64,000 nt of DNA from Thiorhodovibrio frisius. GTDB taxonomy: Bacteria > Pseudomonadota > Gammaproteobacteria > Chromatiales > Chromatiaceae. Location of the stretch: NCBI RefSeq assembly GCF_033954835.1, contig NZ_CP121471.1, positions 3,590,501 through 3,654,500 on the forward strand, in the 5' to 3' direction. Below, in pieces: positions 1 through 8,546 of this stretch. Position 1 is the stretch's first letter, and every line of letters starts with the position of its first letter. The translations under genes were made by a program, and so were the position numbers. The notes under the pieces were generated by a model. The model worked only from the letters and a program-made list of their open reading frames with translations. It ran no database searches and was not told where the DNA came from.

Positions 1-107
1 CCCTCAGTGTGATAAATCGATACGGCAAGGTCGATTACCTAGAGGTTGATACCGACCTAGGTCTTCTTGCACAAGAAATTGAGCAACTCATGAACAATAG
101 AGAGTAA
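1..107 (+). CDS. C-terminal end of an unidentified protein (5' truncated by window edge)
   Basis: An open frame enters from the left edge (frame beginning at base 3) and ends at TAA 105-107, giving about 34 residues that end in EIEQLMNNRE. The residues include GKVDYLEVDTDLG, a plausible strand-turn-helix ending, but no family can be named from so little. It is AT-richer than the genes further right, like the island at 0.9-3.1 kb. Confidence 0.4.
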   Translation, partial: LSVINRYGKVDYLEVDTDLGLLAQEIEQLMNNRE

Positions 108-935
108 CTGATACGGAAACCGACGCATTTAGGACAAAAACACATAGGATGAAAAAATTGGCAGCGCAACGCGCCACTGCAAGCCCTTACTGGTTCGAAA
201 TCAATCACAATGAAGCGCTACGTTCGTGTTAATGGCGCATAGGTATCATACGGTATCTCTCGATCCGGCGAGCCCGTGCGGTACCCTTCTCCGCAACGGA
301 AAGGAGGTGAGCAAAAAAAACTTAAATCAGCGCTATTTGATGCTGCAGACCTCCATTGTGAAAATCATGTACCTAAATTTATTAGCGCGAGCACAAAATC
401 CTTGCGGCATTGACCGTTCCTTGGGGACTTCCGCGGGTGTCAAGCAAATTCAGCCGACCTGCCAAAGAAGCGCGCGGCTGATTTACGGAGTTAGTCCGTT
501 GAGGGTCGGCAACCGTCCCCAGAGGCAAGACGCAGCGCTCGCGATTCTTCTGGATTAGCACCGAATCCTTGGCAGGGCGCTTGCCGGCCAGGAGCAGACA
601 TTTATCGCCGACTGCTCCAGTTTTCGGGTTCGGGCTATTCGGTCTTTCCGCCGCGTGAAAAGCTAGTTAGCCGGTCGAAAATGAGTGGCTTGGCAACCCA
701 GTTGCGCTGACTGCGGATCAATTGTCAGGTTCGTCGTTGCCGCGACCGCCTTCGGGGTGGGTGTGCATGGCGCGTCTCCGGTGGGTTGGCTTGACCGGAG
801 TTTAGCGCAGGGTGGCGGGTGTGGCGATGATGCGAGCAGCTTTGGACGCTTTGCTCGGTTTTTCGGTCTGACGACTGAACTCACTGGTATTTACGGAGCG
901 GAGTAAAAATCCAGTGCAGTAATTTGTTATGTGTT
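108..935. other. 828 bp without a supported gene
   Basis: Only short open frames occur here. Frames at 226-558 (+) and 685-906 (+) lack recognisable domains, convincing ribosome binding sites and consistent codon use. I see no tRNA, CRISPR array or clear terminator. Composition is mixed, moving from moderately AT-rich to GC-rich and back at about 910. Confidence 0.4.
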
Positions 936-2240
936 TTAGGTAATAGTTACTGTTTCATTATCGCTTATTCGCACCACCTTTGTACCTGTGAATATTTTTT
1001 TGTATTCATCTCCTTCAAATGTATGGATTGGAACAAGATTCTTCGGGCTTAAGACTTCAACCATTCTTTTCAGCGCCTCTCGATCAGCATGCCCACTTGT
1101 GTGAATCGATTTTTCGGTCATTCCTCTCTTAATGAGAAAACCAATGAACTCTTTTGTCGGTTTTTCTTTTTTATAACCTTCCCACATTGAATAGATAAAT
1201 ATGCCGTTTTCTAATCCTTTTATAAATTCCAGATCTTTCAACATGCTTGGTCGCACAATCATTACCGTTTTATCAAACTCTTCCCCGATTTGTTCTTTCG
1301 TGATTTTATAGTCCTTGAAACGGTATAATAATTTTTCATTCCCTTTTTTGCTAATCATTCGGGAAAGTCGATATGGGAAAAATACTTTGATTTCAGGAAA
1401 GCTATATGATGGATACGGGATAGTTGCAAATTCTGATAACTCTTTAAGAATGTTTGCAATATAAAAATCAACAGCAAAAGTCTTCCCCGCTCTTTTGCAA
1501 GCTCTATAAATTGAAACGATCCGGTCAATGTTTTGACCTGATGTGTAAATTAGATTAATCCCCTTGCTTGTTTTAAAAGTATCTACAAATTCCTCTTCTA
1601 TTTCACTCTCGGTCGGAAAATTTTTATTTGCCCGACCAATGGTTGTTCCCTCAAGAAGCAGATAGTCAATATTTTTTTCCGCATTGTAACTAAACCAATC
1701 AAAGGCTTTGGTTTTTCTACCATGTATTCTGAAATCACCGCTATAAAAAAGTGACTTTCCACCAGCTTTGATTAGAAACGCATAAGCATCAAATGCAGAG
1801 TGATCCATCAAATAGGGTGTAATTTCAATATCACCAATAAAAAATGATTTTCCTGATTCAAAATGTTGTGGATTTGGAATCGTCCAATCCTGATTTGTAA
1901 ATATATTGGTAATCTCAATCAGTTTTTGAGTAGCTCTGCCAAGGTAGGTTTGGCAATTTGCGTTCACATAATTTATGAGTCCAAAATGGTCTTGATGCGC
2001 ATGAGATAAAATCAAAGCAGTGGTTCCGGATTCATCATAAAGTCCATCGACATCGGGAAGAATTCTTTTTACGATCAATTCATCTACTGACGAATCCTTA
2101 ATAGCTCTTGAGTCAAACTGCGTTCGGTCTGGATTCACCAAAGGCATACCAAAATCAATAATTATTCGTGTTGATTCGGTCCAGACTTCTACACATGAAC
2201 CTCCTATTTCCTTTGTGCCTCTATGAATTTTGAAATTCAT
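936..2240 (-). CDS. beta-CASP / RNase J-like MBL-fold hydrolase
   Basis: Predicted metal-dependent nuclease of the metallo-beta-lactamase superfamily, 434 aa from ATG 2240. That start is preferred over a TTG at 2261 because the product then opens with the typical first strand (MNFKIHRG..EIGGSC). Visible motifs are IIIDFGM (motif 1), SHAHQDHFGL (motif 2, two-metal site), MDHSAFDAY, YSGDFRIHG and, near the C-terminus, HTSGHAD and PIHTFEGDE. The last two match beta-CASP motifs B and C, which mark RNA/DNA nucleases rather than lactamases. The nuclease-like gene upstream ends 14 bp before this ATG, so both are probably one operon. The DNA is strikingly AT-rich compared with its surroundings, a sign of transfer. 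Substrate is unknown; tRNA/mRNA processing or defence are both possible. Confidence 0.8.
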   Translation of the reverse strand: MNFKIHRGTKEIGGSCVEVWTESTRIIIDFGMPLVNPDRTQFDSRAIKDSSVDELIVKRILPDVDGLYDESGTTALILSHAHQDHFGLINYVNANCQTYLGRATQKLIEITNIFTNQDWTIPNPQHFESGKSFFIGDIEITPYLMDHSAFDAYAFLIKAGGKSLFYSGDFRIHGRKTKAFDWFSYNAEKNIDYLLLEGTTIGRANKNFPTESEIEEEFVDTFKTSKGINLIYTSGQNIDRIVSIYRACKRAGKTFAVDFYIANILKELSEFATIPYPSYSFPEIKVFFPYRLSRMISKKGNEKLLYRFKDYKITKEQIGEEFDKTVMIVRPSMLKDLEFIKGLENGIFIYSMWEGYKKEKPTKEFIGFLIKRGMTEKSIHTSGHADREALKRMVEVLSPKNLVPIHTFEGDEYKKIFTGTKVVRISDNETVTIT

Positions 2241-2254
2241 CACAACGTTTCTGC

Positions 2255-3079
2255 TTACCAAAGATTATCAGGTTTCACTTGCTTAATATCACCGATTTTG
2301 TAAATCTTTATACCCGCATATTCTTTGTTTTGGAGGATCTTATTATTCAGCCTTCCGTTTCTCTGGTCTATATCAAAACCAAAAATTAATAAAGTAACAT
2401 TGTTGTCAACTTCTACTGGTTCAGGTAATGCCGCGCCAAAAATTCTGTTAATTATTCTTATATAATTAATATATTCCGAGAGAATTTCTGGTTTTCTTTC
2501 TGCTATTTGAGATTTATATCTTTTAATTTGGCTTATTACTGCTGGAGTAGTCTGTGACCAGATTCCTTTATTTGAGTAATGCTTCGCTTCAACAAATTGA
2601 AGGGATTTAGAATCTTTATTGAGTAATAAAACATCAATTCTATCTTGCTTGTTTTCTTCATTAAACGATCCAAAGGAAATTTCAACATCCAAAACAACAA
2701 CATTGCTACTCGATAAATATGAGTGCCTATGATATAAATTCGATACTCCAAAAGCTTCGATTCCAGAATAGTTAGAGCAGTTTTCTTTTATTCGCGGGTA
2801 ATTCGATTCAAAGTCAGAGGCCAACTTATAACCTAACAACTCAGATTCAGTGAGATAATTCTTTCCATTTGATGAAATAACAGAAGCATATTTCAGGTGA
2901 GTTTTAAATCCACTTCCGTCATAGGTAAAAAGCTTGCCGCCTTTGTGATAGAGGTCAATGCGATTATCTCGGATTGCGAAAAAAACATTCTGATTTTTGC
3001 AGTCCTGTTCAATTTCATTAGACCAAAGGCAGCTTGATATCAATTTATCTTCAATTGATTTTTCCAACCTTCTCTTCAT
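2255..3079 (-). CDS. putative PD-(D/E)XK nuclease-fold protein
   Basis: 274 aa from ATG 3079, preceded by GGGAG. I recognise no named family. Residues 147-166 read RIDVLLLN, then eight residues, then LQFVEAK; the D149 ... E164-x-K166 spacing between two hydrophobic strands is the classic PD-(D/E)XK core. A DVEISFG strand precedes it and an amphipathic helix (SQIKRYKSQIAE) follows, as in restriction-type nuclease folds. The first ~110 residues are mixed alpha/beta with no recognised motif and may be a recognition domain. The gene is AT-rich like its downstream partner and ends 14 bp before it, so the pair looks co-transferred. No methyltransferase is nearby, which argues against an ordinary restriction system. 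Confidence 0.6.
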   Translation of the reverse strand: MKRRLEKSIEDKLISSCLWSNEIEQDCKNQNVFFAIRDNRIDLYHKGGKLFTYDGSGFKTHLKYASVISSNGKNYLTESELLGYKLASDFESNYPRIKENCSNYSGIEAFGVSNLYHRHSYLSSSNVVVLDVEISFGSFNEENKQDRIDVLLLNKDSKSLQFVEAKHYSNKGIWSQTTPAVISQIKRYKSQIAERKPEILSEYINYIRIINRIFGAALPEPVEVDNNVTLLIFGFDIDQRNGRLNNKILQNKEYAGIKIYKIGDIKQVKPDNLW

Positions 3080-3568
3080 GTTAATACTCCCGGGATATCC
3101 TTGACACATAACGACGCACGCGCAGTCGAACTCCTGCGGATGAACCAGGCAGCATTGCTGGCAATTGTGTGGCGTGGCGCGGCTTGCGGTTGCAAGTGCC
3201 CGCTGTTCGCCTAAAGCGCGCGCTTGTCCAGCACGCTTTTCGTGACTCGACCGCGCACCCGGCCATGCCGGAACGTGCAAGCCAAGTATAGACCATGATT
3301 ATCACCCTGGGGAATAACCGCATGTCCTTGGCGTGCTTGTGACGCGCTTTGGGACACTCCCGCCGCTGACCTCGGGGGCGCATAACCACTGTTGAACCCG
3401 GAAGCCGGGTCAGGCTTATCTCCTTTGCGTCGTCGTGCGTGGCGAAAAAACAGACGGATCTAGAGAAGGTGGGTTACTTCCGCTGTGGGTCGAAAGCGGA
3501 AGCCACAAACTCGCTCGAACTCCCGTTGGAGCGAAGCTTCCTCGACTGCCAACGGACAAACCCTCTCA
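3080..3568. other. 489 bp intergenic between the AT-rich pair and umuC
   Basis: Contains the upstream region of the nuclease-like gene and the downstream region of umuC. A short inverted repeat (CTTCCGCT ... AGCGGAAG, about 3478-3501) lies near the end of umuC but lacks a T-run on either strand, so I do not call it a terminator. No gene is supported. Confidence 0.4.
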
Positions 3569-4852
3569 TCAGCAATAAGCCACAGGCAGCTCTTCCAACC
3601 GCGTGGTATAGCGCGGTGAGCGATATTGCTCGCGCCTTCGCCAGCGCGGAGCGGGATGGGCATTGGCCAACATCAGGCTGCCGCGGCCAAAGCGGCTGTT
3701 AATTGCATCCAGCGTCGCCATGAGCGCCTCACTGCGCTGGTCGGCCGCCCCATCCGAGAACAAATCCACCTGCCCCTGCCCAGCGCGGCCAAGCCCAAGC
3801 AGCACCGTTCCGGCTTTTGTGTAGATCAGGCCGGGTTTATAGAGACGCTGAAGTCCGCGTCGCGCCGCAGCCACCAACACGCGGGTATCCGCGCTCGGTG
3901 CGACCAGGGGCACGACAAGGCTGCCGACAAAAGGTGTCGTTTCTGTGCGAAAGAGACTCGTGCGGATCTCCACCCCAACCGCGGCCGCCTCACCCTGCTG
4001 CGCCCGCAGCTTCTCCGCCGCGCGACTGGTGAAGGTGGTGATGGCCTGGGTCAATTCCGCAAGCGAGGTGACCGCCGCGCCGAAGGTGCGCGAACAGCGA
4101 ATCTGCTGCTTGTCCGGCATGACCTCCTCCAGTTCCAGACAGGCCACGCCGCGCAGTTCCAGCGCGGTGCGCTCAAGCACCACCGAGAACTGCTGGCGAA
4201 CCCGTCGGGTTGGCACCCGGCGCAGGTCAAGGGCTGTTGTGATGCCAATCGCGGCCAGGCGCTTGGACAGTCGTGCCCCCACGCCCCAGACCTCGGCCAC
4301 CGAAATCGCCGCGAGGAGCCGGTCGATCTCTGAGCCCGGCAGCACAGCCAGATCGCAGACACCACACCAAACGGGGTCGTGCTTGGCCAGATGATTGGCC
4401 AGCTTGGCCAGGGTCTTGGTCGGGCCGATGCCAACGCAGACCGGCAGCCCGGTCCAGCCCAGCACCGTGGCGCAAATCCTCTGCCCGATGACCGCCGCGG
4501 GCTGCGTTTGTCCGCCCAGATCAAGGAAGCATTCATCGATCGAATAGATTTCCTGGCGCGGCGCAAAGCGGGCGAGGATGCGCATGACCCGGTTGCTCAT
4601 ATCGGCATAGAGCGCATAGTTGCTCGACAGGGCCGTCACCGCACTCAGCTTTCCCTCGGCCTTTAGCCGGCGCTGGGCCTGGAACCAGGGTTCGCCCATG
4701 CGGATGCCAAGCGCCTTGGCCGCTTTGGAGCGCGCCACCACGCAGCCATCGTTGTTGGAGAGCACCACGACAGCGCAATCCCGCAGCCGCGGCTGGAACA
4801 CCTGCTCGCAGGAGGCGTAGAAGCTATTGCAGTCGACCAGTGCGATGGACAT
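3569..4852 (-). CDS. umuC: DNA polymerase V catalytic subunit UmuC
   Basis: Y-family translesion polymerase of full family length (427 aa). It opens with [17 protein letters not shown], carrying the first catalytic Asp, and continues with [10 protein letters not shown] and the palm motif [10 protein letters not shown] (D-E pair). A helix-hairpin-helix segment ([17 protein letters not shown]) follows. The C-terminus shows the UmuC-specific tail with [19 protein letters not shown]. It starts 15 bp after umuD ends, so the pair is one SOS-controlled transcript. UmuC needs cleaved UmuD and RecA to copy past DNA lesions. Chromosomal copies exist, but such operons are also frequent on plasmids and integrative elements, which fits this location. 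Confidence 0.96.
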   Translation of the reverse strand: MSIALVDCNSFYASCEQVFQPRLRDCAVVVLSNNDGCVVARSKAAKALGIRMGEPWFQAQRRLKAEGKLSAVTALSSNYALYADMSNRVMRILARFAPRQEIYSIDECFLDLGGQTQPAAVIGQRICATVLGWTGLPVCVGIGPTKTLAKLANHLAKHDPVWCGVCDLAVLPGSEIDRLLAAISVAEVWGVGARLSKRLAAIGITTALDLRRVPTRRVRQQFSVVLERTALELRGVACLELEEVMPDKQQIRCSRTFGAAVTSLAELTQAITTFTSRAAEKLRAQQGEAAAVGVEIRTSLFRTETTPFVGSLVVPLVAPSADTRVLVAAARRGLQRLYKPGLIYTKAGTVLLGLGRAGQGQVDLFSDGAADQRSEALMATLDAINSRFGRGSLMLANAHPAPRWRRREQYRSPRYTTRLEELPVAYC

Positions 4853-4867
4853 GCCAGCGCCTGATGC

Positions 4868-5398
4868 TCAGACCGTCTTGATCACGCGCGTGACCACGCC
4901 CCACACCTGCAGTTCCTGGCCATCCTTCAACTCGATGGCCGGATACTGCGTATGGGCCGCTTCCAGGCGCACCTGGCTGCCTTGGCGGTGCAGACGTTTG
5001 AGCGTGAACTCGCCATCAACCACCGCAATGACCATGCGCCCATGGCGGGGCTCGAGCGACCGGTCGACCAGCACCAGATCGCCGTCCTCGACACCGGCAT
5101 CGGTCATTGAACAACCGCGCACGCGCAGCAGGAAACAGGCCTCGGGATGCGGGGCCAGCAGCGTATTGAGATCAATGGCCGCGTCCTGATCGTCCTCGGC
5201 TGGCGAGGGAAAGCCCGCTTGCACCGGCCAGCGGAATCGCCGCAGGGACAAGGGCGAACGGACCGCGGGGCGGCCGATGGGCGCCACCAAATCGCCCGCT
5301 GAACCGCTGGGCCGGAACCGACTCCAGTGGGTATGCGGGCAAGCGGCGGGACAGGGCTCAATGCGCCCGGCAGCAGGTGGAAAGATGGTCAGTGACAT
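4868..5398 (-). CDS. umuD: UmuD, SOS-induced S24 autoprotease subunit of Pol V
   Basis: 176 aa from ATG 5398. This start is supported by an SOS box 24 bp upstream. The self-cleavage site is VQAGFPSPA (cut expected between A61 and G62), followed by IDLN as in E. coli UmuD. The catalytic serine lies in RGCSMTDAGVEDGD and the catalytic lysine in GEFTLKRL. The odd feature is the N-terminus: about 60 residues precede the cleavage site against about 24 in E. coli UmuD, rich in Pro, Arg and Cys. A shorter product from TTG/GTG codons at about residues 37-38 is possible. Cleaved UmuD' pairs with UmuC encoded next. Confidence 0.92.
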   Translation of the reverse strand: MSLTIFPPAAGRIEPCPAACPHTHWSRFRPSGSAGDLVAPIGRPAVRSPLSLRRFRWPVQAGFPSPAEDDQDAAIDLNTLLAPHPEACFLLRVRGCSMTDAGVEDGDLVLVDRSLEPRHGRMVIAVVDGEFTLKRLHRQGSQVRLEAAHTQYPAIELKDGQELQVWGVVTRVIKTV

Positions 5399-5421
5399 GC
5401 AGGTCAGCGCGGCGGGAAGGA

Positions 5422-5437
5422 CTGTTAATAAAAACAG
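5422..5437 (-). promoter_or_regulatory. LexA-binding SOS box of umuDC
   Basis: CTGTTAATAAAAACAG matches the gammaproteobacterial LexA operator pattern CTGT-N8-ACAG exactly. It ends 24 bp before the umuD ATG. This predicts repression by LexA and induction by DNA damage. Confidence 0.85.
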
Positions 5438-5528
5438 TATAGTCCCGACGACCGTCCATTGCGCCATCGCGTGATCGACCAGCTCCCTCAACCGCCTGAC
5501 AGCGGCCTTTGGACGCCCCGAGGCGCGT

Positions 5529-6191
5529 TCAGGGTTTCTTGATTTCGACCATCACTTCGTTGCGCCGCAGGATGGGCAAGGAGAATGGCGAGTTGTAACG
5601 GGCATAGATGGGCGCACCCGTGGGTATGAAACCCTCGGCGCGAACCGCCTCGAGCAACTGGCGTTCATGCTCGAGGTAGCGGTTCTCACCCCAGCCACCG
5701 GAGTAGCGCACGACAGCCATCAGTCGTGCGGGTTCTTCGCGCAGTTCAATGCGCGGGTCCGTGGGTCGTGGAATGGTCTCGAGGGTGAAGCGACTCGGCA
5801 TCACGAAGCTGATCCGGTAGGTACCTGTCGCGCTCTGATCGGCCTGTTGTTTGACCGGCGCGGTCATCGGGATGCGGGTCCCACCGCCCTCGCCCGCTGG
5901 CGCAACGGGCGTCTGACTCACGGGCGCGGTCATGGCGATTTTCTCGGCGGCTTGATTGTTGCCGAAGATAAAGTCGGCCAAACGGCGAAAGGCCTCGCCG
6001 CCGACATCATCGAAGTCGCCACTGACCTCGGTCTCGGCCAACAGCTGGGGCGCGTAGCGACGGATCTCGAACCCGGGACCTTCCCGCACCGGGGTATAAG
6101 CCGGTTCCTCGGTGGCCATGACCGGTCCTCCCATCAATAGCCCTGGCAGGAACAACACCAGCCAGACCAGTAAGCGGTTTCCTGTTTGCAT
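5529..6191 (-). CDS. SOUL-family haem-binding protein, exported
   Basis: 220 aa from ATG 6191, chosen because AGGAGG sits about 7 nt upstream. An ATG 15 bases earlier would place that site inside the gene. An N-terminal signal peptide (LLVWLVLFLPGLLMGG, probable cleavage after VMA) indicates export. The SOUL domain is recognisable from PAYTPVREGPGFEIRRYAP, the FGNNQAAEKIAMTAPV segment and YNSPFSLPILRRNEVMVEI at the C-terminus. Family members bind haem or tetrapyrroles; the bacterial role is poorly defined. It lies upstream of umuD on the same strand but is separated from it by the SOS box, so it is probably transcribed independently. Confidence 0.88.
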   Translation of the reverse strand: MQTGNRLLVWLVLFLPGLLMGGPVMATEEPAYTPVREGPGFEIRRYAPQLLAETEVSGDFDDVGGEAFRRLADFIFGNNQAAEKIAMTAPVSQTPVAPAGEGGGTRIPMTAPVKQQADQSATGTYRISFVMPSRFTLETIPRPTDPRIELREEPARLMAVVRYSGGWGENRYLEHERQLLEAVRAEGFIPTGAPIYARYNSPFSLPILRRNEVMVEIKKP

Positions 6192-6633
6192 TCGCGCCCT
6201 CCTCATAGCCGACACCTTGAATTCTCGTCCCTTCCCTGGTGATTGGGGGCCGTGTTGGCTTCCGGCAAGCCATGATCGCGGATGACACCGCTCAGAGGTC
6301 AGGGGCTTTGTGCTCTTCACCGAAAGCACACCAGTGAGAAAGAGCGGCCTTTTGCCCAAGCTTTCGCGGCTGCGCACGGCCGTCAATGCGGCAATACTCA
6401 GAGGTGACGGCGCAAAAGGATTGCAAGATCGCTTGCACGCTTTGCCCAGCATGACTTTCTCGCCGGTCGGCCCTTGTCGCCGCCAGCGTTTCAGACCGAA
6501 GACGCCATGAGTCTGGCCCTCGTTTGAGGGTTACCAACCGCGTCCGTTCCATCCCCCTTCCCAGGGTTTCCCTCTTCCCATCCATTCGGCTGAGGCGACT
6601 GCCTTGCAGACCGTCACCGGCCAGGAGTTTCCC
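6192..6633. other. 442 bp intergenic, divergent between SOUL gene and the DNA-processing cluster
   Basis: No gene is supported. It should contain the promoter of the SOUL gene and the first promoter of the rightward ssb cluster. A pyrimidine-rich stretch (CATCCCCCTTCCCAGGG, about 6551-6567) resembles neither a terminator nor the CCC..GGGG leader found further right. Confidence 0.4.
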
Positions 6634-6804
6634 ATGTTCTCACGTCCGTGGCGGATTCCCCGCCGCTGGAAGGTGCTGTTCTGGCAGCTGAGCGACAGGC
6701 TACTCGGCGCGCGTGTCGCGCCACTGCCGCCGCCGGAACCGCATCCCTTGGAGTCGCCGACCTATCAGCGTCGGCGTTCGTTGTCATCCCAACCTGGAGA
6801 GTGA
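6634..6804 (+). CDS. small Arg/Pro-rich protein upstream of ssb
   Basis: 56 aa, not recognised. Support is indirect: AGGAG stands 7 nt before ATG 6634, and the TGA ends 2 nt before the ssb start, a coupling-like arrangement. The product is basic at the N-terminus ([16 protein letters not shown]), then Pro-rich ([11 protein letters not shown]). It could be a leader peptide or a chance frame. Confidence 0.4.
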   Translation: MFSRPWRIPRRWKVLFWQLSDRLLGARVAPLPPPEPHPLESPTYQRRRSLSSQPGE

Positions 6805-6806
6805 TC

Positions 6807-7205
6807 ATGCTGAACAAAGCCCAACTCATCGGCCATCTCGGGCGCGATCCCGAGGTCCGTCAAGCCAAGAACGGCCAAGGCGCTGTCGCCAACCTGACCC
6901 TGGCCACCAGCGAGCGCTGGAAAGACAAGGCCGGTGAAGCGCAGGAACGCACCGAGTGGCACCGCGTGGTGCTGTTCGGGCGCACCGCGGAAGTGGCCGG
7001 CGAGTACCTGAACAAGGGTGCGCTGGTCTATGTCGAAGGTCGCTTGCAGACCCGTCAATGGCAGGATGAATCCGGCCAAGACCGCTACACCACCGAGATC
7101 GTCGCCGACAAGATGAAAATGCTTGGCGGCAAGAACGGTTCCGCTGGCAATCGTCAGAAAGCACCGGCATCCAAGGCGGATTTCGACGATGACCTGCCGT
7201 TTTGA
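6807..7205 (+). CDS. ssb: single-stranded DNA-binding protein
   Basis: 132 aa, shorter than typical chromosomal SSB (about 170 aa) because the glycine-rich linker is reduced, as is common for plasmid- and phage-borne copies. The OB-fold begins [18 protein letters not shown], with [20 protein letters not shown] and [15 protein letters not shown]. It ends with the acidic tip DDDLPF that recruits partner proteins. ATG 6807 is the canonical family start. It leads a cluster with an annealase and an exonuclease, consistent with handling single-stranded intermediates of the element. Confidence 0.95.
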   Translation: MLNKAQLIGHLGRDPEVRQAKNGQGAVANLTLATSERWKDKAGEAQERTEWHRVVLFGRTAEVAGEYLNKGALVYVEGRLQTRQWQDESGQDRYTTEIVADKMKMLGGKNGSAGNRQKAPASKADFDDDLPF

Positions 7206-7377
7206 TCCCGCTGACCAGCGCCCGATCCGTTTCGGCGCCACCCGCCGCTGGGCCTGCCGGGAGTTGTCCCTGATGGCCCAACGTCTGCGCCTCCGTGCCA
7301 AACAGGTGGCGCCTGATGGCGGTCAGCCGGAGCGGTTGACGCGCCTTGCGCAACAACTTGAGCAGCTCGCGCGCTGA
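7189..7377 (+). CDS. small basic protein overlapping the end of ssb
   Basis: 62 aa in a different frame from ssb, starting inside its last codons. It is Arg/Gln-rich with a predicted helix at the C-terminus ([14 protein letters not shown]). No family is recognised. The 17-bp overlap would allow coupled translation, and the frame ends just before the structured leader of the next gene. A chance frame in GC-rich DNA remains possible. Confidence 0.35.
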   Translation: MTCRFDPADQRPIRFGATRRWACRELSLMAQRLRLRAKQVAPDGGQPERLTRLAQQLEQLAR

Positions 7378-7393
7378 GCCGACCAGTCTTCTT

Positions 7394-7436
7394 TTCACCC
7401 ACGGGGTACCAGTGACCCCGTGGGGCCTGGTGCCCC
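7394..7436 (+). promoter_or_regulatory. structured leader copy A (radC-motif-like), upstream of bet/recT
   Basis: Hairpin CCCACGGGGT (7398-7407) / ACCCCGTGGG (7415-7424), perfect over 10 bp. Its loop and 3' arm, GGGGTACCAG (7403-7412), are complementary over 10 positions (one G-U) to CTGGTGCCCC (7427-7436). The RNA can therefore form a pseudoknot or switch between two helices just before the GAGGAGG ribosome binding site. Five similar leaders follow in this cluster. Confidence 0.7.
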
Positions 7437-7455
7437 ATTCATTGAGGAGGGCATC

Positions 7456-8454
7456 ATGACCCGTTCGATGCAAGCTGTGCCAAAAGCCGACGCGCCGCGC
7501 ATCCCGATGCCGGCGGTCGATCCGGCGCTGAATCTGACTCCCAGCACCTGGAAGGTGCTGACCGATTCCATTTTCCCGGCAGCCAAGACCGCCGAGGGTA
7601 TTCTGCTGGCGGTGCATTACTGCGCTGCGCGCAATCTGGATGTGATCAAGCGTCCGGTGCATGTGGTGCCGATGTGGTCGAAGGCGCTTGGTCAAGAGAT
7701 CGAGACCGTCTGGCCGGGCATTGCCGAGGTGCAGACCACGGCCGCGCGCACCGGCCAGTGGGCCGGGATCGATCCACCCCGCTTCGGGCCGGTGATCGAG
7801 CGCACCTTCTCGGGGAAGGTCAAACGCAATGGCGCTTGGCAGGACTTGGACTATGCGGTCAGCTTTCCCGAGTGGTGCGAGGTGACCGTCTATCGGCTTG
7901 TCGGCGGCCAGCGCTGTCCCTTCACCGAGCCGGTGTTCTGGCTGGAAGCCTACGCCCGTCAGGGCGGGGCCTACTCGGAGCTGCCAACGGAGATGTGGGT
8001 CAAACGCCCACGCGGACAGTTGATGAAGTGCGCCAAGGCGGCCTCTTTGCGGGCGGCTTTTCCCGAGGAAGCCTCTTATACCGCCGAGGAGATGGAAGGC
8101 AAGGTGATCGAGGCAGATACCTCGATTCCGGTGGCGGCATCGCTGGATGCGACAGGGACTGTCCCCGCGAAGGCGGATACTGCGCCATCCGGGGTCGCTG
8201 AGGCAGCGTCGGATGCAGCGCCATCGAAAGCATCTGAAACACCAACGGACTCAGAGCCACGTGCCGAACCGATCACCCTCGATCCCAGCCTGCAAGCGCG
8301 GATCGATAAGGTGGTCGCCCGCGCGGCGGAGAAATCCGCCTGGAAGCAGGCCGAGCAGTATCTGCGCGCGCGCTGCAAGGGGGCTGAACTCAAACAAGCG
8401 CTTGAGGCCCTCGATCAAGCCCAACAGACCGCCGAGCAGCGCTTGGCCGCCTGA
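7456..8454 (+). CDS. bet: Bet/RecT-type single-strand annealing protein
   Basis: 332 aa from ATG 7456, preceded by GAGGAGG. The first two thirds match the phage recombination protein Bet/RecT family: LTPSTWKVLTDSIFPAAKT, AVHYCAARNLDVIKRPVHVVPM, VWPGIAEVQTTAARTGQWAG and KRPRGQLMKCAKAASLRAAFPEE. The last third is an Ala/Ser/Pro-rich linker followed by a charged helix (KSAWKQAEQYLRARCKG), which probably contacts partners. Such proteins anneal SSB-coated strands and work with a 5'-3' exonuclease; here ssb precedes and an exonuclease follows, a complete Red-like set. It is preceded by structured leader copy A. Confidence 0.9.
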   Translation: MTRSMQAVPKADAPRIPMPAVDPALNLTPSTWKVLTDSIFPAAKTAEGILLAVHYCAARNLDVIKRPVHVVPMWSKALGQEIETVWPGIAEVQTTAARTGQWAGIDPPRFGPVIERTFSGKVKRNGAWQDLDYAVSFPEWCEVTVYRLVGGQRCPFTEPVFWLEAYARQGGAYSELPTEMWVKRPRGQLMKCAKAASLRAAFPEEASYTAEEMEGKVIEADTSIPVAASLDATGTVPAKADTAPSGVAEAASDAAPSKASETPTDSEPRAEPITLDPSLQARIDKVVARAAEKSAWKQAEQYLRARCKGAELKQALEALDQAQQTAEQRLAA

Positions 8455-8478
8455 GCTCAGCTGAACCGCAGCTTTTCA

Positions 8479-8521
8479 TTCACCCCACGGGGCGCTCTGC
8501 CCCGAGGGGGCATGGCGCCCC
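8479..8521 (+). promoter_or_regulatory. structured leader copy B, upstream of the exonuclease gene
   Basis: Hairpin CCCCACGGGGC (8483-8493) / GCCCCGAGGGG (8499-8509) with one A-A mismatch. GGGGCGC (8489-8495) is also perfectly complementary to GCGCCCC (8515-8521). Same design and position as copy A: a TTCA-rich start, a C/G hairpin, then a downstream competitor strand ahead of the ribosome binding site. Confidence 0.7.
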
Positions 8522-8546
8522 GGTCATTTTTTTGACGGAGCTTTCC

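Noticed and set aside
226-558. 110-codon open frame on the plus strand
   Set aside because: No family features and no convincing ribosome site; sequence composition changes within it, so it looks like a chance frame.
685-906. 73-codon frame rich in Gly and Ala near the left end
   Set aside because: No ribosome site, a competing antisense frame of equal length, and no recognisable domain.
3478-3501. terminator after umuC
   Set aside because: An 8-bp inverted repeat without a T-run on either strand.
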